DNA from: Pollenia angustigena
Taxonomy: Eukaryota; Arthropoda; Insecta; Diptera; Polleniidae
Assembly: GCA_930367215.1 (NCBI GenBank)
Contig: OV884056.1
Location: 121,270,053 to 121,334,052 of the forward strand
Length of the DNA stretch: 64,000 nt
Reading direction: 5' to 3'
Shown: positions 56,586-64,000 of the stretch, in pieces
Numbering within the stretch: the stretch's first letter is position 1
How the letters are laid out: each line of letters starts with the position of its first letter
Notes under the pieces: generated by a model
Databases searched by the model: none
What the model was told of the DNA's origin: nothing
The model's input: only the letters and a program-made list of their open reading frames with translations
Program-made: the position numbers and the translations under genes

Positions 56586-58043
56586 GCGTAAAATTGCGCT
56601 TTCTTGTTGTTTTATAAAGCATTACAAACAGTATTTCTTGAATTCTCGAATTCCAGTACGTTGTTTGGCGTTAGGTTTGACAACCGTATGGTACGGTTTA
56701 GGGAATGGTAAATGAATTCCAAAATCGATTTTCGATTTTTTGATCGACTTTTTTTATTTCGGTTTTTGAAATCGATTAATCGAACCTCAAAATCGATTTC
56801 AAAATCGTTTAAGATTAATTTGTAAACTTATACCTTATATCACAAAGGGGGATATACCAGCATTTTTTGGCAAACTACTAGATAAATTGAACTGAGATTT
56901 TTACAGTGGGTAGATATGACTACTTTTTATATATTTCGTGTAAAAAGTGAAAATGTGTAAATTTTGAGATGTCCTTTAGAGGAACAAGTGCATGTACATT
57001 TCACATATTAAAATTGTATTCTTGTATAGTCAGTCAGGCCTGTCACATAAATTAATTCCGAACGAAAGTCGAGTGATTTCGTATCTTGCTTCACATAAAA
57101 CGAAATCAATTTTGATCGGAATTGATTTCTGTGACAAGTCTGAATGTATGGATTGTATTTCAAAGGATTATGACAATAGTTCCTGATCGGTGCCGACTAT
57201 TTATTTGCTAAGTTACTATTTCGTTAGTTTTAGAAAACAAATGTTTGCAACGACATGATGTCAGAAAGATGCAGAGATATTTCCTTGTAATTTCGTTTCT
57301 GATAGGATAAATTACATACTTTTTGTTTTTTCACTCTTCTTATAACTAGATTTAAATATCGCTCACACACTGGTCTGTTTGAATATTAGCATATTTCCAC
57401 AGGAATGCCATGGCTTAATTCATCTGTTGTGTTTCTATAATATGTTGATTTTCACGAAGCTGAATTTCAGTGTTTGGTTCGGTACGATATGTTTAGAACT
57501 GTTGTGTTCACTGTCCATTGATGACTTTAATTTCTGAAGAACAAGAGCCCTTATATTAAAGTTGGCAGTATACCAAGGGTACTAATAGATAAATACGTAA
57601 AACTACAACGTTACCTTGGACAACTGCACAAGCATACCTACAGACGTATGTACGCACAAAAGATAAAGTTTTATTGTGTATGCCCATAATTTATCGATTT
57701 AATTAAGATTAAAATTAAAAATTCCCAAAATTTTTATAAAAATAAAAAAATCGATTTTAAAAGCCCAAAAATCGATTTCAGTATAAAATCGCATACGTAA
57801 ATTCGATTGCAAAAAGTCGATTTTTTTAAACCACAAAATGGATTTTCGATTCGATTACCATTCAAATTAATGCCTAGTGTGCTTTATTTTGGTTGCTTAA
57901 GTACTTTAATGTATTAATGTAAATAAAAAACCTTTTTTTTACATGTTTCTCCCAACGTTTCGTCAATTATTTGTTGACATCTTCAGGGGTTGTCTATTTA
58001 ATATTTTTTTAAAATTATTTTGTAAAAAAACCATATATTATTA

Positions 58044-59240
58044 CTTTTGAATAGATTCATGAGGTCTGCTCCAGAAATATTCCTTACCATCAGATTGGAA
58101 TCGGTTATTTGGTCCGATGAGGCAAAAATTAACCGATTCCAATCTGATGGTAAGAATTATTTCTGGAGCAGACCTCATGAATCTATTCAAAAGTATCATG
58201 TGGAACAAATCGTTAAACATGGCGGAGGTAGCTTGATGATTTGGGGCTGTTTCACTTGGTGGCATTTTGGAACTATGGTAAGAATTAATGGAATTATGAA
58301 GAAAGAGGATTACCTTCGTATTCTTCACACCCATTTACCCGATTTAGTTGACCACAGCGCTTATCCTAAGGACGAAGTCATTTTCCAACAGGACGGAAAC
58401 ACAAAACACACGGCCAAAGTCGTCAAAAAATGGCTGTCTAAACAAAAATTTCAGGTAATGAAATGGCCTGCACAGAGTCCTGATCTAAATCCAATAGAGA
58501 ATTTGTGGTCCATATTGAAAAAACAATTGGGACAACACAATCGAGCGCCTAATAGTATTGAGCCCTTTGGAGCCGTGTAAAGCCTAGTACTCTGTTCAAA
58601 TTTGTGAAAAATGTTAAGCAACATTGATTATTCCACACGAAAATTTTGGCATTTATCAATGTTGCCAATATTGCGAGTTTGTACAATTTGACGTTTTTAT
58701 TCCTTCAAAGTATGCTACATTGTTTCGTGTATGTAAACAAACGCCACATGTATTTTACTAAAATTATTGTTTTTTAATAAAAAAAAAAGTAAATATGGAT
58801 AAAAAACTGTTACCGGTTGTGTTATTTTAATTTTTTATTTTTTTTTTTTAATATTTAGTTCATAGTTTTTTGCTTTTGCTTAAAATTCCACGTGAAATAA
58901 AGGCAGCTTACATTATTTCACAGTTGTAAAAAAAATGTTGCCAGAAACATTTTGGAACTTTTTCACAAAATAAACAGAGTACAACTTCATCAACATTATT
59001 TCATAGATATTCCGCATATTTTTTTTTCATATGCATTTTGACAGCATTTCACGTGAATTGTTGAACAGAGTACCAGGCTTAAAGGTAGAATGGGAAAATA
59101 TTCCAAGTGAATTTGGAGAGAATTTGGTGGAAAGCATGCCGAGGTGTGTAAATAATGTCATTAAAAAAAAAAGGTTTGTGGATGCCATACTAAAAATGGC
59201 AAATCTTAATAATACTGAAGAATCGTGCAAAACTGAGTAA
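58044..59240 (+). pseudogene. Tc1-like transposase, duplicated copy
   Basis: Twin of 51037-52233 with the same palindrome (58044-58107 and 58130-58193), same core motifs and same MITE (58581-59079). The C-terminal part has one more A in the A-run near 59161-59170. This opens a slightly longer frame than in the left copy. A few silent-looking changes separate the twins. Confidence 0.87.
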
Positions 59241-60377
59241 ATTGAACTGCCTTATTTGTTTATATTGAATTTTTTTGTTTTTGTTCTTTGATTACTACAT
59301 TCAATGCAGTTTTTTAGCTAATATAATAAAATATAATTGTTAAAAATTTTATGAAATTCGCTCTTGTATTTAGCAAGAAATGAAGCAGTAAATATAAATA
59401 TGCTGAGCATGTACTCGGTTTTGCTCGCAAGTATATATATATATATATATATATATGTTCTTATCGATCCTATAAGGAGCATAGGGCCTCAATAAATTGG
59501 TTGAACATATTCCTGTCTTGTGCCAACGCTCTCACTTCGCCACAGATTTACCCATTCCAGCCATTTCCTCCCATAGGATGCATATATTAAATATAGCTCA
59601 TTTGAAGAACTATTAAAGGGAGAGTCTTCAAACGTGGATAAATCTACTATTATGCTAAACTATAAATTTCAATATAAAAATGGGCGGGGTTGACAGACAG
59701 AGAAATATAGTTAAGAGCCGCTGCACGCATTTTGTTGAATTTTTGGTAGTAGGATCTTCTGAGCCCCAAAATTTAAATAAAATAGCAGCGGGGGAAGTGG
59801 TACCCACCATAGAACGCCAATGTTTAATATCGCATATCTTAAGAACTTTTATAGTGAGAATGTTGAAACTTTGCAGAAGTCACTCTTATGGTATACTATA
59901 CTTTTGAAAATTAAAACAAGTAAGAGTGCTATATTTGGCTATGCCGAATCTTATATACCATTAACCATGATGAGATAAGAGCAAAAAGTTATATACATAA
60001 ATAACGTTCTGTAGATAGGTATAAATAAATAATAATTGAGCCACGACAACTTTTCATTTCGTCATGCCGAAGAATATAAAAAAACAAAAAATTTATATAT
60101 GTACCTAAGCCCGTTTCCTCTTTTGCCAAAGTTGATGTTTGAAATTCGTTTTATAACCTTAAAATCGTTTTTTAGAACATACAAAAATTAAATAAAAAAA
60201 ATTAAAAACAAATTCTTTTTGGGATTCGAACTGGCAATATCATCAGTCTCAGGAGAGAACTTAAAAACTCGGCTACGAATGCTTTTACTGAAGAAGCGTT
60301 AAATTAAAATATGAGTCTAGGAGCTTTTTCTTTATTTGAGCGGCATATTATATACATGCATTAATGTGTATGTGTAT

Positions 60378-63078
60378 TAGACTGGTCGCATCTTGTATGG
60401 GATTTTTTTTTTTTTTAAATTTAAATGTTTGCGCTGCTTAAAATATGAGGTTTGGTGTAAGAAATCAAGTCCTAATTTTTCAGTTCAATTCGACGGTGCC
60501 TAGTCGTGCCAAGTGGGGCCCAAAGTTCCCCATATGATAAAAAAAAACATCTATTCAATCAGATACTAAATGAAAAGCCGGTCTTAAAGACCGAAAATCG
60601 AAAATCTGGCTTCGTTACGATCTTCCGCAGAGAAAATACTTTAAGTATGCCAAATTTCAGCTTCCTATGTCATCAGATGGCTTCAGAAAGTTGCGGAAAG
60701 AATAGGACATACATGCAAACATCCTTACATACTAAGAAATTATATATTGTATAGATAGATTAAAGTATTTGCAGTTTAATATTTTAGTATGATACGAACG
60801 AAAGATTTTTAACTAATTTTAACTAATTCGGGGTCGCTGAATCCAGTGGTGCTAGCCGTTTTTTAAGGTTAGCTTTAGTTTTCGAGATATACCGTTATTT
60901 CGAAAATTAAGGATTTGCACAACATATGTTCGCGCAACTCAAAAACGCTTTAGCTTATTGAAAAACTAAAAAAAACCGAAATTCGGCAATAAAATTTACT
61001 TTAAGAAAGTTAAAACTTTTTTCTTCATATTGGCTTTGGTTTTCGAGATATACCGTTATTTCGAAAATTAGGGATGTTGCACAACATATGTTCGCGTAAC
61101 TCAAAAACGCTTTAGTTTATTGAAAAACAAAAAAAAACCGAAATTCCGCAATAAAATTTACTTTAAGAAAGTTAAAACTTTTTTCTTCATATTGGCTTTG
61201 GTTTTCGAGATATACCGTTATTTCGAAAATTAAGGATGTTGCACAACATATGTTCGCGCAACTCAAAAACGCTTTAGCTTATTGAAAAACTAAAAAAAAC
61301 CGAAATTCGGCAATAAAATTTACTTTAAGAAAGTTAAAACTTTTTTCTTCATATTGGCTTTGGTTTTCGAGATATACCGTTATTTCGAAAATTAGGGAGG
61401 TTGCACAACATATGTTCGCGTAACTCAAAAACGCTTTAGTTTATTGAAAAACAAACAAAAAACCGAAATTCCGCAATAAAATTTACTTTAAGAAAGTTAA
61501 AACTTTTTTCTTCATATTGGCTTTGGTTTTCGAGATATACCGTTATTTCGAAAATTAAGGAGGTTGCACAACATATGTTCGCGTAACTCAAAAACGCTTT
61601 AGCTTATTGAAAAACTAAAAAAAACCGAAATTCCGCAATAAAATTTACTTTAAGAAAGGTTAAACGTTTTTCTTGTATGCGCAGTCGTTTTAGAAACATA
61701 ATTTTTTTTTCTGGAAAAAAAAATAATTTTTTTATTAAAATTTCGGAATTTTTGTTTTTAAAAATTCATAAAAAATTGAAAAATGGAGCTATGCTTCTAA
61801 TTTTATAGAGTCATATAAAAAACAATATTGCAAACAAAACAAGCTATAAATGATTAAAATCTGTTCACAACTTTTGATTTTATGTATTCACAAAAGACGA
61901 ACAATTTTAATTAATTTAAGAATTTTATTAAACCGCCATATGTGTATAATTGAAATTCTTATATTTTGTTAAATGTATGACCAACTCCAGTCATACATTT
62001 GACCCTTCTTGAGGCATCCTAGGCACTACACGGGCCAAAGCGTTTTTGAGTTACGCGAACATATGTTGTGCAACCTCCTTAATTTTCGAAATAACGGTAT
62101 ATCTCGAAAACCAAAGCCAATATGAAGAAAAAAGTTTTAACTTTCTTAAAGTAAATTTTATTGCGGAATTTCGGTTTTTTTTTTGTTTTTCAATAAACTA
62201 AAGCGTTTTTGAGTTACGCGAACATATGTTGTGCAACCTCCCTAATTTTCGAAATAACGGTATATCTCGAAAACCAAAGCCAATATGAAGAAAAAAGTTT
62301 TAACTTTCTTAAAGTAAATTTTATTGCCGAATTTCGGTTTTTTTTAGTTTTTCAATAAGCTAAAGCGTTTTTGAGTTGCGCAAACATATGTTGTGCAACA
62401 TCCCTAATTTTCGAAATAACGGTATATCTCGAAAACCAAAGCCAATATGAAGAAAAAAGTTTTAACTTTCTTAAAGTAAATTTTATTGCCGAATTTCGGT
62501 TTTTTTTAGTTTTTCAATAAGCTAAAGCGTTTTTGAGTTGCGCGAACATATGTTGTGCAAATCCTTAATTTTCGAAATAACGGTATATCTCGAAAACTAA
62601 AGCTAACCTAAAAAAACGGCTAGCACCACTGGATTCAGCGACCCCGAATTAGTTAAAATTAGTTAAAAATCTTTCGTTCGTATCATACTAAAATATTAAA
62701 CTGCAAATACTTTAATCTATCTATACAATATATAATTTCTTAGTATGTAAGGATGTTTGCATGTAGGTCCTATTCTTTCCGCAACTTTCTGAAGCCATCT
62801 GATGACATAGGAAGCTGAAATTTGGCATACTTAAAGTATTTTCTCTGCGGAAGATCGTAACGAAGCCAGATTTTCGGTCTTTAAGACCGGCTTTTCATCT
62901 AGTATCTGATTGAATAGATGTTTTTTTTATCATATGGGGAACTTTGGGCCCCACTTGGCACGACAAGGCACCGTCGGATTGAGCTGAAAAATTAGGACTT
63001 GATTTCTTACACCAAACCTCATATTTTAAGCAGCGCAAACATGTAAATTAAAAAAAAAAAAAAATTGCGACCAGTCTA
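60378..63078. mobile_element. Foldback-like element, second copy
   Basis: Same architecture as 53371-56072, 2701 bp, with ATGTGTAT at 60370-60377 and 63079-63086. The number of 162-bp units per arm is the same. It retains the right flank of the original insertion site. Confidence 0.9.
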
Positions 63079-63086
63079 ATGTGTAT

Positions 63087-63141
63087 GCGTAAAATTAAAC
63101 ACATTACAAATAAAATCCACCACTTGTAGTGAAGGGTATAA
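63087..63141 (+). repeat. Tail of the dispersed fly repeat
   Basis: CCACCACTTGTAGTGAAGGGTATAAA-type end (quoted in part: GTGAAGGGTATAAAA) matches the tails near 10620 and 11441. It pairs with the head at 59914, showing that the foldback-like element landed inside this repeat. Confidence 0.7.
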
Positions 63142-63607
63142 AAAAACAACAAAAAAAAACACATTACCAACACTGTATTACCATAGCCACTGCTCAGCAC
63201 TGAAGGTTGACTAACCACGACCAACAGTTTTTTTGTGTTCTTTTGTTTCTCTTTTTCTTTTTATAAAATGTATTTCTTTTTAAACAAACAAAACTCACTC
63301 TAGATTTGATTGTGGTAGAGAAAAGAACAAAAGTTGTAAAATTCAATTAAAAGTAAAAAAAAAACATTTTGAAAACTTAAAACATTGTGAAAACTTAAAA
63401 TTATTAAAAATCAAAATAAATACAAAAAAAAAATCCAAATTTCAACCTCTGAAGTGAAATAAAATTAAAATCACAAAAATACAAAAATTAAAACAAAGTG
63501 TTTTTATTTACATATAAGTATATAGTGAACAGTGATAGATTTGGGGCAAAATCAAAAGTTCAGCCCTCAACAGCCACTGTATGACCGTAGAAACCAAAAT
63601 TGAATTG
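63142..63607. other. No recognised element, possible non-coding transcript sequence
   Basis: A+C-rich then A-rich sequence with scattered AAAATTAAAA tracts. It resembles a fly 5' UTR in composition (for example AGTGAACAGTGATAG at 63523-63537), but no coding start or splice site can be supported. Confidence 0.3.
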
Positions 63608-63615
63608 GGTTGTAT

Positions 63616-63973
63616 TAGGGATGCCAAACGGGAAACCCCAAATCCCGGGATTTATTTTTTTTTAATCCCGGGATTTTTAATATATCAACTTTTGTGTACA
63701 AAAATGTTCTTTTTTATTGAAATTTTATACTCTATACAAAAAAATTATTAAAAATTTTATTTCAGTTGTATTTTTTATTTTTATAATTCTTTATAATTCT
63801 TTTTTTTTTTTTTTTTTTAAATATAGTGGTGTATATATATTATACCTTTTGGAACTTCATAAATAAATAAAAAGGGATGTTTATTTCAAAAAAAATCGCA
63901 AAATCCCGGGATCCAGAAACCCCAGAATTTCGGGATCGGGATTTTATAAAATCAATCCCGATTGGCATCCCTA
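63616..63973. mobile_element. hAT-type MITE with TAGGGATGCC ends
   Basis: TAGGGATGCCAAACGGGA at 63616 and its near-inverse ending GGCATCCCTA at 63973. Flanking octamers GGTTGTAT and GTTTGTAT match 7 of 8. Subterminal AATCCCGGGATT palindromes are repeated on both sides. No coding. Confidence 0.82.
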
Positions 63974-64000
63974 GTTTGTATGGTATGTTTATGTCGTTTT

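Larger units (their letters stand above)
56103..63107 (+). repeat. Tandem duplication 2, right copy
   Basis: Contains in order the Jockey RT fragment (56103-56585), the AAATCGATT element, the palindromic Tc1 pseudogene with its MITE, the head of the dispersed repeat and the foldback-like element. It is almost identical to the left copy except for the loss of about 590 bp at 56585. Confidence 0.92.

Overview
The window looks like gene-poor, repeat-packed nuclear DNA of a higher dipteran, probably a calyptrate fly. The evidence is the strong A+T bias, gypsy/errantivirus-type LTR elements with lysine-tRNA primer sites, Jockey, Tc1/mariner, hAT and PIF/Harbinger remnants, and a spliced animal gene exon. 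I saw no bacterial or CRISPR features. Nearly every long reading frame belongs to a transposable element. The one host coding piece I can support is a terminal exon at 19945-20070 on the minus strand. It encodes the C-terminal winged-helix tail of a Rad21-type cohesin kleisin, behind a good 3' splice site. No other exon of that gene is recognisable here, so its introns may be very large and filled with transposons.

Layout. 1-5121: truncated minus-strand gypsy-like element A (pol remnant, intact-looking gag, repeat-rich leader, tRNA-Lys primer site, one LTR). 5528-7088: 5'-truncated non-LTR element, a mariner transposase scrap and a hairpin MITE. 9124-19382: an old TIR element with TTA target duplications, swollen to 10.3 kb by nested repeats, including a 3.8/3.4 kb tandem duplication (11811-15657 and 15658-19086) that differs mainly by one MITE. 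19945-20070: Rad21 exon. 20979-22625: satellite-like block and MITEs. 23176-30690: full-length young gypsy-like element B with near-identical LTRs, gag, frameshifted pol and frameshifted env. Sequence signals suggest -1 frameshifting between gag and pol, and a spliced env mRNA whose start codon is formed at the splice junction.

31151-41727: a composite hAT insertion bounded by an 8-bp target duplication (GTTTAGAG) and long inverted ends. It holds a decayed BED-finger hAT transposase, large internal palindromes, a tRNA-like SINE-like inverted structure and several nested MITEs. 41866-42996: Harbinger remnant. 43184-44655: TIR element of unknown type. 45500-49520: Jockey-clade element with ORF1 and ORF2, both broken. 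48506-56102 and 56103-63107: a second, nearly identical tandem duplication carrying a palindromic Tc1 transposase pseudogene and a foldback-like element whose arms are built of 162-bp tandem repeats. 63616-63973: short hAT MITE.

The elements do not form a pathway. They form an insertion history in which paralogous empty sites and target duplications let several nested insertions be dated relative to each other. The most unusual items are the foldback-like element, the composite hAT, the splice-made env start and the Rad21 exon stranded in this environment. All calls come from reading the sequence and translations by eye. No database search was run.
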